This document shows, one piece after another, positions 40,042 through 48,840 of a DNA stretch of 64,000 nucleotides. The position numbers and the translations under genes were made by a program. The stretch comes from Bacillus sp. REN10 (GTDB lineage: Bacteria > Bacillota > Bacilli > Bacillales > Domibacillaceae), in NCBI RefSeq assembly GCF_016820555.1, contig NZ_JADHDW010000001.1:248001-312000 (forward strand). The letters are read 5' to 3'. The notes under the pieces were generated by a model, which ran no database searches, was not told the DNA's origin, and worked only from the letters and a program-made list of their open reading frames with translations. Numbering within the stretch: position 1 is the stretch's first letter; each line of letters begins with the position of its first letter.

Positions 40042-40803
40042 ATGTTACATCAATTTTCTCGTAATGAACTGGCCTTTGGGAAAGAAGGGCTGGATCGATT
40101 AAAAAATACAACAGTAGCGATTCTTGGGATTGGCGGGGTAGGCTCGTTTTCGGCTGAAGCACTCGCTCGTTCTGGCGTAGGTCGTCTTGTGTTAGTTGAT
40201 AAAGACAGCATTGATATTACGAACGTGAACCGCCAGCTTCCTGCTTTGTTATCAACGGTTGGACAGCCGAAAGTAGACGTGATGAAAGCGCGCATTGCGG
40301 ATATTAATCCAGAGTGTGAAGTCATTGCGTTGAAAATGTTTTATACAGAAGAAACATACGAGCAATTTTTTAGCTATGACTTAGACTTTGTCGTCGATGC
40401 CTCGGACACGATTTCCTATAAAATTCACTTAATGAAAGAGTGTTTAAGCCGAAACATTCCAATCATCTCGAGTATGGGAGCGGCGAATAAACTAGATCCG
40501 ACGCGTTTCCAAATTACCGATATTTCCAAAACGCATACGGATCCAATTGCGAAAGTGGTTCGTACACGTTTGCGTAAAGAAGGCATTAGAAAGGGCATTC
40601 CAGTTGTCTTTTCTGATGAAAGTCCGATTGTCATTCGTGAAGATGTACGTAAAGTTGTTGGGAAAGAAGATGCGGATATTCGTAAAGCGAAAATGCCGCC
40701 TGCCTCTAATGCCTTTGTGCCATCGACTTGCGGTTTGATTATGGCAAGCTATGTTGTGCGTGAGCAATTGAAAGATATTCCAATCACTCGTGTGAACGAT
40801 TAA
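40042..40803 (+). CDS. tcdA: tRNA threonylcarbamoyladenosine dehydratase TcdA
   Basis: E1-like enzyme (YrvM in B. subtilis) that cyclises t6A37 of tRNA to ct6A using ATP. ATP-binding GIGGVGSFSAEALARSGVG, DKDSIDITNVNRQ and DASDTISYK are typical of the ThiF/MoeB fold; the C-terminal TCGLIMAS holds the conserved cysteine. 253 residues. SD GTGGAGTGG-like, weak. In B. subtilis the next gene is rarA (yrvN); here a 12-kb accessory block intervenes. Confidence 0.95.
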   Translation: MLHQFSRNELAFGKEGLDRLKNTTVAILGIGGVGSFSAEALARSGVGRLVLVDKDSIDITNVNRQLPALLSTVGQPKVDVMKARIADINPECEVIALKMFYTEETYEQFFSYDLDFVVDASDTISYKIHLMKECLSRNIPIISSMGAANKLDPTRFQITDISKTHTDPIAKVVRTRLRKEGIRKGIPVVFSDESPIVIREDVRKVVGKEDADIRKAKMPPASNAFVPSTCGLIMASYVVREQLKDIPITRVND

Positions 40804-40808
40804 TAAGA

Positions 40809-40841
40809 GTCATCCTGCATGTTGTAGGATGGCTTTTTTTA
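40809..40841 (+). terminator. Terminator after tcdA
   Basis: CATCCT...AGGATG stem extended by CA/TG pairs, followed by eight T residues. Confidence 0.82.
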
Positions 40842-40881
40842 TTGATTAATTCCAGTTTGATGAACTTTTTGGAAAAAAAGG

Positions 40882-40923
40882 TTGACGATTGATTTTGTTC
40901 TAGTGTACTATGTAACTAGTACA
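40882..40923 (+). promoter_or_regulatory. Promoter and YtrA-type operator of the ABC operon
   Basis: TTGACG (40882) and TACTAT (40906) with an 18-base spacer. The inverted repeat TGTACTA-N6-TAGTACA (40904-40923) covers the -10 box and the start site. Its two halves are perfect complements. The GntR-family gene at 41725 in the same operon is the obvious candidate to bind it, which would give negative autoregulation of the whole operon. Confidence 0.75.
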
Positions 40924-40944
40924 GTAATACACGGAGGGATCAAA

Positions 40945-41721
40945 ATGCTGTTTGGATTATTAAAGAAAGATTTTTTATTAGTGAAAGATCTTTTGCTTAT
41001 CGGGTTAGTAACAGAAATGGTTCTTTTTATTGGAGGAGCGACGTTTTTTGCTTCTCAAGGTCTTTTCGATTACATTTATGTGTTCCTATTTTTTGCGTAT
41101 ATGCTTCATGTACCAATGTTACCAGTTGTGATCATGATGGCTCTTAGGCAAGAAGAGAAGGGACAGTATTGGCTGCATGGAACGGCTAGTGCCTCTAAAT
41201 TAATGTTTTCTAAATTAATCATTTCATTGTTAGTGACGGTCGCTTCATTAGTTTTAATCGATGTTGTGACGCTAGTTTCATTTTTTATTGAATTTCCAGT
41301 GGAATTCATTGGTGTATCTAATCAGGAAATTCCTTATTTAAATGGATTTATATTCAATGGAATCATTTTATTGGCGGCTCTTTATTTCACTTTCTTGGGA
41401 TTGTTTTTTTGGTCGCTCTATCATTCGCTCAATGGGTTTCCAGCATTAAAGAAAATTCGCTGGCTTCTCATCATTGCTCTTTACTTTGTGATGCAAGCAG
41501 TGATCTCTTGGTTTATTGATCAACCAATCATTCAAAAGTTGCTTAATAGCTGGGTCATTTCAGTGGAAGACTGGCTAGAGCCTGCTTTAATGGGAGCTGG
41601 GTTCCAAATATCTGTATCTGCAGGTGGCATTCAAGTATGGTCGATTCTCCTTACTCTCTTGTATATAGCTGGTTTATACATTGTATCTTGCTGGCTGCTC
41701 GATCGGAAAGTTGAGGTGTAA
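40945..41721 (+). CDS. ABC-2-like membrane protein, first gene of a YtrA-type operon
   Basis: About 258 residues, six predicted membrane spans, no catalytic motif. Begins MLFGLLKKDFLLVKDLLLIG and ends with a short cytoplasmic tail. The open frame starts earlier (TTG 40882, inside the promoter), but ATG 40945 has GGAGGGAT upstream and is the real start. Layout is that of an ABC-2 permease subunit, presumably partnered with the ATPase at 42098. Substrate unknown. Three bases separate it from the GntR gene. Confidence 0.75.
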   Translation: MLFGLLKKDFLLVKDLLLIGLVTEMVLFIGGATFFASQGLFDYIYVFLFFAYMLHVPMLPVVIMMALRQEEKGQYWLHGTASASKLMFSKLIISLLVTVASLVLIDVVTLVSFFIEFPVEFIGVSNQEIPYLNGFIFNGIILLAALYFTFLGLFFWSLYHSLNGFPALKKIRWLLIIALYFVMQAVISWFIDQPIIQKLLNSWVISVEDWLEPALMGAGFQISVSAGGIQVWSILLTLLYIAGLYIVSCWLLDRKVEV

Positions 41722-41724
41722 GCA

Positions 41725-42105
41725 ATGATTGAAGAATTTAAAACATCGAAACCGATTTATAGTCAAATCGCCGATCGAATTATTCAACAGTTTGTCCGTG
41801 GAGAAATACAGACAGGTGAAAAGCTCCCTTCTGTTCGAGAAATGGCGATTCAGTCGGGAGTGAATCCAAATACCATTCAAAGAACATATGGGGAGTTGGA
41901 GCGCATGGGCGTCGTGGAAACGAAAAGAGGGCAGGGAACGTTTATGACGGAACAGGCAGAGATGAAGCAAAAGTTAAGAGTTAACATTCAGCAAGAAATG
42001 GTTCAGCAGTTTATTCAAAATATGCGTGGGATTGGTGTAACGGATAGCGAAATCACTGAAGCCATTGAACAATTTTTAAATGGAGAGGAGGGAGACAATG
42101 ATTGA
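41725..42105 (+). CDS. GntR-family transcription regulator, YtrA subfamily
   Basis: 126 residues: a winged helix-turn-helix at about 10-75 (KPIYSQIADRIIQQFVRGEIQTGEKLPSVREMAIQSGVNPNTIQRTYGELERMGVVETKRGQGTF) and only a short C-terminal helix tail, which is the YtrA subfamily pattern (no ligand-binding domain). Such regulators sit in and repress ABC transporter operons that respond to cell-wall antibiotics. The likely operator is the inverted repeat over the operon promoter. It overlaps the ATPase gene by 8 bases. Confidence 0.92.
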   Translation: MIEEFKTSKPIYSQIADRIIQQFVRGEIQTGEKLPSVREMAIQSGVNPNTIQRTYGELERMGVVETKRGQGTFMTEQAEMKQKLRVNIQQEMVQQFIQNMRGIGVTDSEITEAIEQFLNGEEGDND

Positions 42106-42802
42106 GTTTCATCATGTATCCAAGCATTATGGTAGAAGAAAAGCATTGGATGACATCACTTTCACCTTTGACAAAGGCAAAGTGTACGGCATCCTTGGGC
42201 CAAACGGTAGCGGGAAGTCCACGATGATGAAAATGGCAGCAGGACTTGTGTTCCCAACAACAGGAGACGTGTTAATCAACGGCCGTCGGGTCGATCGAAG
42301 CATTGCCTCAGAAGTGGCCTTTCTTGCCAGTGAAGGAATGATTTATCCTACCTTAAAAGTAAGGCAAATGATAGACTATTTCTCCTCGCAGTATCCGGAT
42401 TTTTCAATCGAAAAGTCGCAGGAGTTGCTAGCGTTTTTAGAACTAGATCTCGATCAAAAAATTGCTAAGTTATCTAAAGGGCAACAAGGTCGCCTCAAAC
42501 TTTTGCTCGTTCTCTCTCGGCAAGCGCCTGTTTTATTACTAGATGAACCATTTATCGGTCTCGATCCGATGGTGCGCGACACCATTGTGAAAGGGCTTGT
42601 TTCGTTTATCGATTTCGGTAAGCAAACGGTGATTATCACCACTCATGAAATCACTGAGATTGAACCGATTTTAGATGAAGCGATCGTGATTGAAGAAGGA
42701 ACGATCAAGGCTCAGTGCCATGTGGAAAGTCTTCGCGAAGAACAAGGAATCTCCGTTTTACAATGGTTGAAAAATAATTTTGTGAAGGAGGGGCAATCAT
42801 GA
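42098..42802 (+). CDS. ABC transporter ATP-binding protein (YtrB-like)
   Basis: 234-residue ATPase. Walker A GPNGSGKST, signature LSKGQQGRLKLLL (a divergent version of LSGGQ), Walker B VLLLDEPFIGLDP, H-loop TTHEI. The frame opens at 42080 but ATG 42098 follows GGAGGGAGAC and gives the normal N-terminus MIEFHHVSKHYGRR. It overlaps the GntR gene upstream and the second ATPase downstream by 4 bases. It probably pairs with the permease at 40945. Confidence 0.9.
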   Translation: MIEFHHVSKHYGRRKALDDITFTFDKGKVYGILGPNGSGKSTMMKMAAGLVFPTTGDVLINGRRVDRSIASEVAFLASEGMIYPTLKVRQMIDYFSSQYPDFSIEKSQELLAFLELDLDQKIAKLSKGQQGRLKLLLVLSRQAPVLLLDEPFIGLDPMVRDTIVKGLVSFIDFGKQTVIITTHEITEIEPILDEAIVIEEGTIKAQCHVESLREEQGISVLQWLKNNFVKEGQS

Positions 42803-43719
42803 CTGCAGTAGTGGAATTGAAGAATGTCTCAAAAACGATCAAAGGGAAAACAATTATTGATTCGCTTAGCTTTACTATTCAAAAAGGAGAAGTGTTTGGG
42901 TTTCTTGGACCGAATGGAGCGGGGAAAACGACAACGATCCGCATGATTGTTGGCTTAATGAAATTATCAGCAGGTGATATCGTCATTTGCGGACATAGCG
43001 TTCAAAAAGATTTTGAGAAAGCCATTCAGCATATTGGAGCGATTGTGGAAAATCCGGAAATGTATAAATTTTTATCGGGGTATGAAAATTTGCAGCAATA
43101 CGCTCGCATGCATAAAGGGATCACGAAGGAAAAGATTGATGAAGTGGTGCAGTTTGTCGGGCTAACGGATCGCATTCACGACAAAGTAAAAACGTATTCG
43201 CTTGGTATGCGCCAGCGATTAGGTATTGCTCAATCGCTTCTTCATGATCCGAAAGTATTAATTTTGGATGAACCAACGAATGGGTTAGATCCAGCAGGGA
43301 TTAAAGAAATTCGTCAACATGTGAGAGAGCTAGCAGAAAAGAGGGGCTTAGCTGTCATTGTATCGAGTCACTTATTAGCCGAGATGGAAATGATGTGTGA
43401 TCGAATCGCCATCATTCAAAAAGGAAAACTCATTGATGTACAGTCGGTCCACAATTGGATGGAAGACGACAGGGAGATGTACTCCTTTGAAGTGAATCAT
43501 GTCGAGGATGCCGTGAAATATGTGAAGCAATTTTTCCCAGGTGGGCACACAAAAATTGTGGAAGGTTGTCTTGTGATAGAAAGTGACAAAGAGCAAATTC
43601 CAGATATTGTGATCCTTCTAGCTGAAAGAGGCATTCGCATTTATGAAGTGAAAGCAGTATCGAAGTCACTAGAAGAACGATTCTTAGAAATGACAGAGAA
43701 ACAGGAGGTAGTCGTCTAA
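42799..43719 (+). CDS. ABC transporter ATP-binding protein (BcrA/YxlF-like)
   Basis: 306-residue ATPase: Walker A GPNGAGKTTT, signature YSLGMRQRLGIAQSLL, Walker B VLILDEPTNGLDP, H-loop VSSHLLAEME, then a C-terminal extension of about 90 residues of the kind found in the DrrA/BcrA resistance-type ATPases. The next gene encodes the likely permease partner, overlapping by 1 base. The bacitracin/lantibiotic type of exporter is a family-level guess; no substrate can be read from sequence. Confidence 0.9.
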   Translation: MTAVVELKNVSKTIKGKTIIDSLSFTIQKGEVFGFLGPNGAGKTTTIRMIVGLMKLSAGDIVICGHSVQKDFEKAIQHIGAIVENPEMYKFLSGYENLQQYARMHKGITKEKIDEVVQFVGLTDRIHDKVKTYSLGMRQRLGIAQSLLHDPKVLILDEPTNGLDPAGIKEIRQHVRELAEKRGLAVIVSSHLLAEMEMMCDRIAIIQKGKLIDVQSVHNWMEDDREMYSFEVNHVEDAVKYVKQFFPGGHTKIVEGCLVIESDKEQIPDIVILLAERGIRIYEVKAVSKSLEERFLEMTEKQEVVV

Positions 43720-44669
43720 TGTTTCGGTTAATACAAAATGAATGGATCAAAGTGTTCAAACGACCTGGCACATATGTGATGATCGGATTATTATTTTTAA
43801 TGGTCAGCGCGTTTGCCGCTTATTTGAAATATGATGAAAGCAAACAAAAAGGAAAGCAGCCAACGTGGGAAGAAACGGTTCAAGCAGATACAGCCGCTTT
43901 GCAAAAACAATTGCAAGAAATGCCGGATATGTCGAAAGATCGAAAAGAACAAATCCAAGAGGAAATCAAAATTAATGACTACCGTTTAGCTGAAAATGTT
44001 CCATTGGATACGAAAACAACGATGTGGTCCTTTGTGTACAATAGCACTACTTTTCTCGCGTTTGCCGGCTTATTTATGATTATTATTGCCGCTGGAATCG
44101 TCGCTAGTGAATACACTTGGGGGACGATTAAATTGCTGTTAATCCGCCCGCTTAGCCGTTCGAAAATTCTGTTTTCGAAATATGTAACTGTTCTTTTATT
44201 CGGGTTATTAATGATCAGCATTTTATTCTTATTTTCTTCTTTAGTCGGAGCCATCTTATTCGGAACCGATGGCGAAAAAGTCCACCTTGCTTATGAAGGA
44301 GGCAAAGTGGTGGAACAAAGTCTTTTCTTTCATTTATGCAAAGTGTATTTATTGAGATCAGTCGATATTTTTATGATTGCTACGATGGCCTTTATGATCT
44401 CGGCGGCGTTCCGTAACAGTTCATTAGCGATTGGGATTTCGCTCTTCCTTCTATTTATGGGCGGAAATGTTACGATGATGATCGCAATGAAATACGATTG
44501 GGCCAAGTATTCCTTATTTGCTAATACAGATTTAATGCAATATGAAACAGGAAGAGTGATAGTAGAAGGGATGACATTAGGCTTTTCTATTACAGTTCTC
44601 GCTGTATACTTTATTATTTTTCATGCGCTGGCCTTCTTCATTTTCTCGAAAAGAGATGTCGCTGCTTAA
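43719..44669 (+). CDS. ABC-2 type permease
   Basis: 316 residues. An N-terminal span is followed by a charged extracellular loop of about 80 residues (ADTAALQKQLQEMPDMSKDRKEQI), then five spans with the ABC-2 feature LAFAGLFMIIIAAGIVASEYTWGTIKLLLIRPLSRSKI. This motif is typical of NatB/BcrB-like permeases. It is the last gene of the five-gene operon; a terminator follows at 44676. Confidence 0.88.
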   Translation: MFRLIQNEWIKVFKRPGTYVMIGLLFLMVSAFAAYLKYDESKQKGKQPTWEETVQADTAALQKQLQEMPDMSKDRKEQIQEEIKINDYRLAENVPLDTKTTMWSFVYNSTTFLAFAGLFMIIIAAGIVASEYTWGTIKLLLIRPLSRSKILFSKYVTVLLFGLLMISILFLFSSLVGAILFGTDGEKVHLAYEGGKVVEQSLFFHLCKVYLLRSVDIFMIATMAFMISAAFRNSSLAIGISLFLLFMGGNVTMMIAMKYDWAKYSLFANTDLMQYETGRVIVEGMTLGFSITVLAVYFIIFHALAFFIFSKRDVAA

Positions 44670-44675
44670 TGTTTG

Positions 44676-44705
44676 GCACCTCCATTTACTGGGGGTGTTT
44701 TTTTG
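44676..44705 (+). terminator. Terminator of the ABC operon
   Basis: CACCTCC/GGGGGTG stem (one G-U), short loop, eight T residues. Confidence 0.85.
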
Positions 44706-44737
44706 TTGAAATTCAGTAAATCAGTGTCTTTAATCAT

Positions 44738-44767
44738 TAAAAAGCCTGCTTCGTTTAGCAGGCTTTA
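44738..44767 (-). terminator. Terminator of the sigma factor gene
   Basis: AAAGCCTGCT/AGCAGGCTTT, with the T-run on the minus strand, 5 bases beyond the stop of the minus-strand gene at 44772. Confidence 0.88.
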
Positions 44768-44771
44768 CTGA

Positions 44772-46727
44772 TTAATATAATCCTTTTTTTACGATGACTT
44801 TTCCGCTTTCCGCTTCAATAAACGCTAATTCACTTTTAAGATTTGGATACACAGGCTTGTAAACAAGCTGATAATAATCTTCGGAGTCCTCTGTGTATTC
44901 CTTCTGCCATTGCAGTTTTACGTCAAAGAAGTGCGTGAATAATTCTTTTGCCTTTTCCTCAGTCACTGTGGGTTTGAGAGGGAGAACAGCGATTAATGTA
45001 GGGTGAATATCAGGTCCGTGATAATGATCGATCTGTCCAGTGGTTCGATTGACCGTGATGCTGATAAAACCAAACTGGATGTGAATGCCTCCATGGTACA
45101 ATTCAAAGTGAAACCAGGCATTTGTTTCGTCATTCTCTAGTTCAGAATTCATCCGGAAATATTTATCAGCCTGTGGGTAAAGATGATATAAAAATTGCAA
45201 GGCAATTTCTTCACATTCAGCAAGGGTTAATTGTAGCGATCCTTGTCGCTCTAAAAAAGAACATACACTTTTTAGCTGTCCGCTATTTTTATGTGTCAGG
45301 AGTTTAAGTGTATTTTCATTTCTTTGTTTGAAAAATCCGTCCAGACTACGATCGGGTCGTTCAGGTTCCTCATCGCTAATTCGCCACACCGTACCAATCA
45401 TATCCCCCATATCTTGCTCGCGAATTTGTTGAAACTTAGATCGATCTAATCCGATAAAAGCATGGATATCTTTTGTTGCTGGTGTCGTTAGTTTTGGCAA
45501 CGGGACAAATTTTCTGGAATCCTCTTCTTCTACTCGTTCAAATTCTGGGGCTGTGCCATCAGCTAATAGTTGATGGAATCGCAAGCTCGGTTCAAATACG
45601 AGATGGGGCAAATCATCGCCATCTTCATACAATTCCTCATTAAGAATCGTGATCATCGTTTCCATTTTCAGTTTATCTAATAACGTCTTTTTTGCTTCGT
45701 CTTTATGTACGATCTTTTTAGGACGCACTATTTTCTCTGCGATTCCATAGTAACGAAAGGACACAATTTCACCGTTTTTTGTAATAGTAATAGAGAACCC
45801 TGTGTGGGGAAGTGGTAACTCTAATTCATATTGACTATATGTAAATTGCCATCTTTCACCCTTTTTTTCTTGAACTTTTTCTAAGGTAAATGGCTCAAGT
45901 GCATTTGGGTAATGATCAAGTACAAATTGCAAGGCAAGCTTCTGTAATTGTTCATTTGGTAAGGATTTTCCAGTATTTTTCGAGGAAGCCTCCTTTGTTA
46001 AATCGATTAATTGCCCCTTACCGTCTAATTCAATCCAAATGCCCCTGTCATCATCATTCGGGTCTTTCCATAAAAATATAGCACGACGATCCGCTTCTTC
46101 ATCTCGGTAATCTTCAATTTCAAGCTCATAGTCAGTTGGAATGATGCCAATGGCTTGCGCTTTTTGTTTTAATTGATCTTTTAGCATGTACATTTTCCTT
46201 TCGATTGCATGTTCTTCTGCAATTCCAAAATAATTTTTAAGTCTACTTAAACCTTGGTAAACATGAGTTTTCACTGTGCCGATGGGGCAACCTAGAATGT
46301 CGGAAATCTCTTGAAGGGTGTAGTCATGGAAATACTTCAGCACTAGTGCTCGCCGATATTTTTCATCTAAGTATTCAAGTGCTTCTTTTAAGTAAAGTGA
46401 TTCATCATAACTTGCCGTATATGAATCTAAATGGTGTTGGACAATAGCATCATTCACCACAAGTTTTTTTTGCTTACTCGTCAGTGACATGGCGTAGCGC
46501 AGCATGATGGTCTTCATCCAACTGACACAACGTTCCGGATGCCTTAACTGTGGAAGAGCTACATAAGCTCGAAAAATTGTTTCTTGAACAAGCTCTTCTG
46601 CGTCATATGCGTTTATTGAATAATATCGGGCATAGCGATATAAAGTTGAGCGGTGGTCTTCAATTAGCTTTTGGAAGGCTTGGTGATCTCCAGCTTGCGC
46701 TTTTATCACTAAATCATCATCATTCAT
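44772..46727 (-). CDS. ECF-type sigma factor fused to a long YcdB/YcdC-like C-terminal region
   Basis: 651-residue protein. Residues about 5-75 form sigma region 2 (LVIKAQAGDHQAFQKLIEDHRSTLYRYARYYSINAYDAEELVQETIFRAYVAL) and about 110-168 region 4 (YRRALVLKYFHDYTLQEISDILGCPIGTVKTHVYQGLSRLKNYF). The remaining 470 or so residues resemble the YcdB/YcdC proteins of B. subtilis: two PepSY-like units ending SFRYYG and IDHYHGPDI, and a typical end, VYKPVYPNLKSELAFIEAESGKVIVKKGLY. No membrane span is visible, so it should be cytoplasmic. The frame opens at TTG 46748; ATG 46727 with GAGGA upstream is preferred. No separate anti-sigma gene is adjacent. Confidence 0.85.
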   Translation of the reverse strand: MNDDDLVIKAQAGDHQAFQKLIEDHRSTLYRYARYYSINAYDAEELVQETIFRAYVALPQLRHPERCVSWMKTIMLRYAMSLTSKQKKLVVNDAIVQHHLDSYTASYDESLYLKEALEYLDEKYRRALVLKYFHDYTLQEISDILGCPIGTVKTHVYQGLSRLKNYFGIAEEHAIERKMYMLKDQLKQKAQAIGIIPTDYELEIEDYRDEEADRRAIFLWKDPNDDDRGIWIELDGKGQLIDLTKEASSKNTGKSLPNEQLQKLALQFVLDHYPNALEPFTLEKVQEKKGERWQFTYSQYELELPLPHTGFSITITKNGEIVSFRYYGIAEKIVRPKKIVHKDEAKKTLLDKLKMETMITILNEELYEDGDDLPHLVFEPSLRFHQLLADGTAPEFERVEEEDSRKFVPLPKLTTPATKDIHAFIGLDRSKFQQIREQDMGDMIGTVWRISDEEPERPDRSLDGFFKQRNENTLKLLTHKNSGQLKSVCSFLERQGSLQLTLAECEEIALQFLYHLYPQADKYFRMNSELENDETNAWFHFELYHGGIHIQFGFISITVNRTTGQIDHYHGPDIHPTLIAVLPLKPTVTEEKAKELFTHFFDVKLQWQKEYTEDSEDYYQLVYKPVYPNLKSELAFIEAESGKVIVKKGLY

Positions 46728-46812
46728 TGGTTTATTCCTCGCTTTCAATAAATAAGAGCAAGAATGGCTTCATTTAGTTTTATTTTTTTGGAAAAAATTT
46801 AGAAAAATTGAT

Positions 46813-46841
46813 TTGAACTTTTAAAAACAATTGTATATAAT
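46813..46841 (+). promoter_or_regulatory. Sigma-A promoter of the argS T-box
   Basis: TTGAAC, 17-base spacer, TATAAT. Start near 46848. Confidence 0.85.
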
Positions 46842-46847
46842 ATCAAA

Positions 46848-47092
46848 AAATAATGAAAATTTCTATGATGAAGAGAGTAATTTAGATGAAGTCTGAAAGC
46901 GAGTCGGGGATGGTGGAAGCCTGATAGTCGAATCTAAATGAAACGCACTTCTGAGGAGCCGCCTGAAGTGAAGTAGGGTGGGCCGGGGGATTGCCCCGTT
47001 ATAAAGCAAAGCTGGTTCGTAGTGAACAATCAGAGTGGTACCGCGGGTTATGACAATCTCGTCTCTATTTTTAGAGGCGGGATTTTTTATTT
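46848..47092 (+). promoter_or_regulatory. T-box riboswitch controlling argS, specifier CGC
   Basis: The T-box core AGAGTGGTACCGCGG is at 47032-47046, followed by the terminator AATCTCGTCTCT/AGAGGCGGGATT and T-run (47055-47088). On the stem I 3' side the sequence GAAACGCACTTCTGAGG places the arginine codon CGC (46944-46946) exactly where glyQS-type leaders carry their specifier. The leader therefore senses tRNA-Arg, agreeing with the downstream gene. Confidence 0.95.
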
Positions 47093-47121
47093 TTGAAAAA
47101 GGACGTGATGAGGTGGAAGTG

Positions 47122-48798
47122 GTGAAAACATTTGCGGAAGAAATCGCCGTTAAATTAGACCATGTTGTAGCATTAGAAGAAATTCTGTCGATGATCGAAA
47201 AGCCGAAATACAAAGAGCAGGGGGATGTGGCTTTCCCTTGTTTTTCATTAGCGAAAATGATGAAAAAGTCGCCGCAGTCGATTGCCATTGATTTAGCCAG
47301 AAAGATTGATCATCCATTGTTTGAGACTGTTGTCGCAAATGGAGCGTACGTGAACGGATTTTTAAATAAAAAAATTGTTAGCGAGCATGTGCTCACCGAT
47401 ATTTTACATCAAGGAACGAGTTACGGTCAGTCAACACGTGGTCTAGGAAAAGTGATTACGATTGATTTTTCCTCACCGAATATTGCTAAGCCGTTTTCAA
47501 TGGGGCATTTACGGTCTACTGTTATTGGCAATGCGATTGCTAATATCGCTGAAAAAGCAGGGTTTAAAACTATTCGGATTAATCACCTTGGTGACTGGGG
47601 AACACAATTTGGAAAATTAATCACCGCTTATAAATACTGGGGTAGCGAGGAGCAAGTCAAACAACAGCCCATTCCAGAATTATTACGTCTATATGTGAAG
47701 TTTCACGACGAAGCGAAATATCAGCCTCATTTAGAAGTAGAAGCAAGAATATGGTTTAAAAAGCTTGAAGATGGAGACGACGAAGCGAAGCAGTTGTGGA
47801 AATGGTTTAAAGATGAATCTCTTGTTGAGTTTTCGAAAATTTATGACTTAATGGATATTCACTTTGATTCGTTTAACGGTGAAGCATTTTACAATGAAAG
47901 TATGGATGAAACGGTTCAGTTATTGCAAGATAAGGGCTTGCTTCAAGAGTCGGATGGAGCCGAAGTTGTTGATTTGCAACAATATGAGTTGCCGCCGTGC
48001 CTAATTAAAAAGTCAGATGGGGCGACTTTGTATGCGACGCGCGATTTAACTGCTGCGATCTATAGACAAACTCATTATCAGTTTGATAAGGCTTTATATG
48101 TGGTAGGACACGAACAAAGGCTGCATTTCAAGCAGGTCTTTCTCACACTTGAAAAAATGGGTTATGAATGGGCGAAGGGTATGGTGCATATTCCATTCGG
48201 TTTTATTTTGAAAGATGGGAAAAAGATGTCGACGAGAAAAGGGAAAGTGGTGCTGCTTGAGCAAGTGATGGAAGAAGCGATTGAATTAGCGAAGCAAAGT
48301 ATTGAAGAGAAAAATCCACAGCTTGCCGAGAAAGAAGAAGTAGCAAAAGCTGTCGGTGTCGGAGCGATTATTTTTCACGATTTAAAACATGAGCGGCAAG
48401 GAAATATTGAGTTCTCGCTTGAAGATATGCTGAAGTTTGAAGGGACGACTGGCCCATACGTGCAATACACACATGCGAGAGCTTGCTCGATCATGAGAAA
48501 ATCGGAGTGCGAAATCGATTCTCCAGCTGGCGTGAATGATGTTTATAGTTGGTCCGTGATCAAATTATTAATGGAATTTCCTGCTGTGATTGAAAGAAGC
48601 CTTCAACATTACGAACCATCTCAAATCGCTAAATATGTGATTGACTTATCTCAAGAATTCAATAAATACTATAGCCACGTCAAAATTTTAGTAGATGATG
48701 TGGAAAAAGAAAGCCGGCTTGCTTTAGTGAAAGCGGTGACGATTGTGTTACAGGAAGGATTGAGATTGTTAGGGATAAAGGCACCTGTGGAGATGTAA
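47122..48798 (+). CDS. argS: Arginyl-tRNA synthetase, non-B. subtilis type
   Basis: Class I synthetase (about 558 residues). Add-1 N-terminal domain, HIGH-like motif in SPNIAKPFSMGHLRSTVIGNA, KMSKS variant KKMSTRKGKVVLLEQ, and a C-terminal helical anticodon-binding (DALR) domain ending LRLLGIKAPVEM. The sequence is of the type with FSSPNIAKPFxMGHLRST and KMSTRKG, different from the B. subtilis enzyme (ANPTGxLHLGHARGA, KMSKRTG). The frame is open through the T-box terminator; AGGTGG at 47111 puts the start at GTG 47122. It may be a second, regulated ArgRS. Confidence 0.93.
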   Translation: MKTFAEEIAVKLDHVVALEEILSMIEKPKYKEQGDVAFPCFSLAKMMKKSPQSIAIDLARKIDHPLFETVVANGAYVNGFLNKKIVSEHVLTDILHQGTSYGQSTRGLGKVITIDFSSPNIAKPFSMGHLRSTVIGNAIANIAEKAGFKTIRINHLGDWGTQFGKLITAYKYWGSEEQVKQQPIPELLRLYVKFHDEAKYQPHLEVEARIWFKKLEDGDDEAKQLWKWFKDESLVEFSKIYDLMDIHFDSFNGEAFYNESMDETVQLLQDKGLLQESDGAEVVDLQQYELPPCLIKKSDGATLYATRDLTAAIYRQTHYQFDKALYVVGHEQRLHFKQVFLTLEKMGYEWAKGMVHIPFGFILKDGKKMSTRKGKVVLLEQVMEEAIELAKQSIEEKNPQLAEKEEVAKAVGVGAIIFHDLKHERQGNIEFSLEDMLKFEGTTGPYVQYTHARACSIMRKSECEIDSPAGVNDVYSWSVIKLLMEFPAVIERSLQHYEPSQIAKYVIDLSQEFNKYYSHVKILVDDVEKESRLALVKAVTIVLQEGLRLLGIKAPVEM

Positions 48799-48806
48799 TT
48801 AATAAA

Positions 48807-48840
48807 GAAATCCCTCGTTGATTATCGAGGGGTTTCTTTT
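48807..48840 (+). terminator. Terminator after argS
   Basis: GAAATCCCTCG/CGAGGGGTTTC stem with an 8-base loop and T-run. Confidence 0.87.

Noticed and set aside
47035-47121. Longer N-terminus of ArgRS starting in the T-box
   Set aside because: The extension translates the T-box terminator; the ribosome site at 47111 supports GTG 47122.
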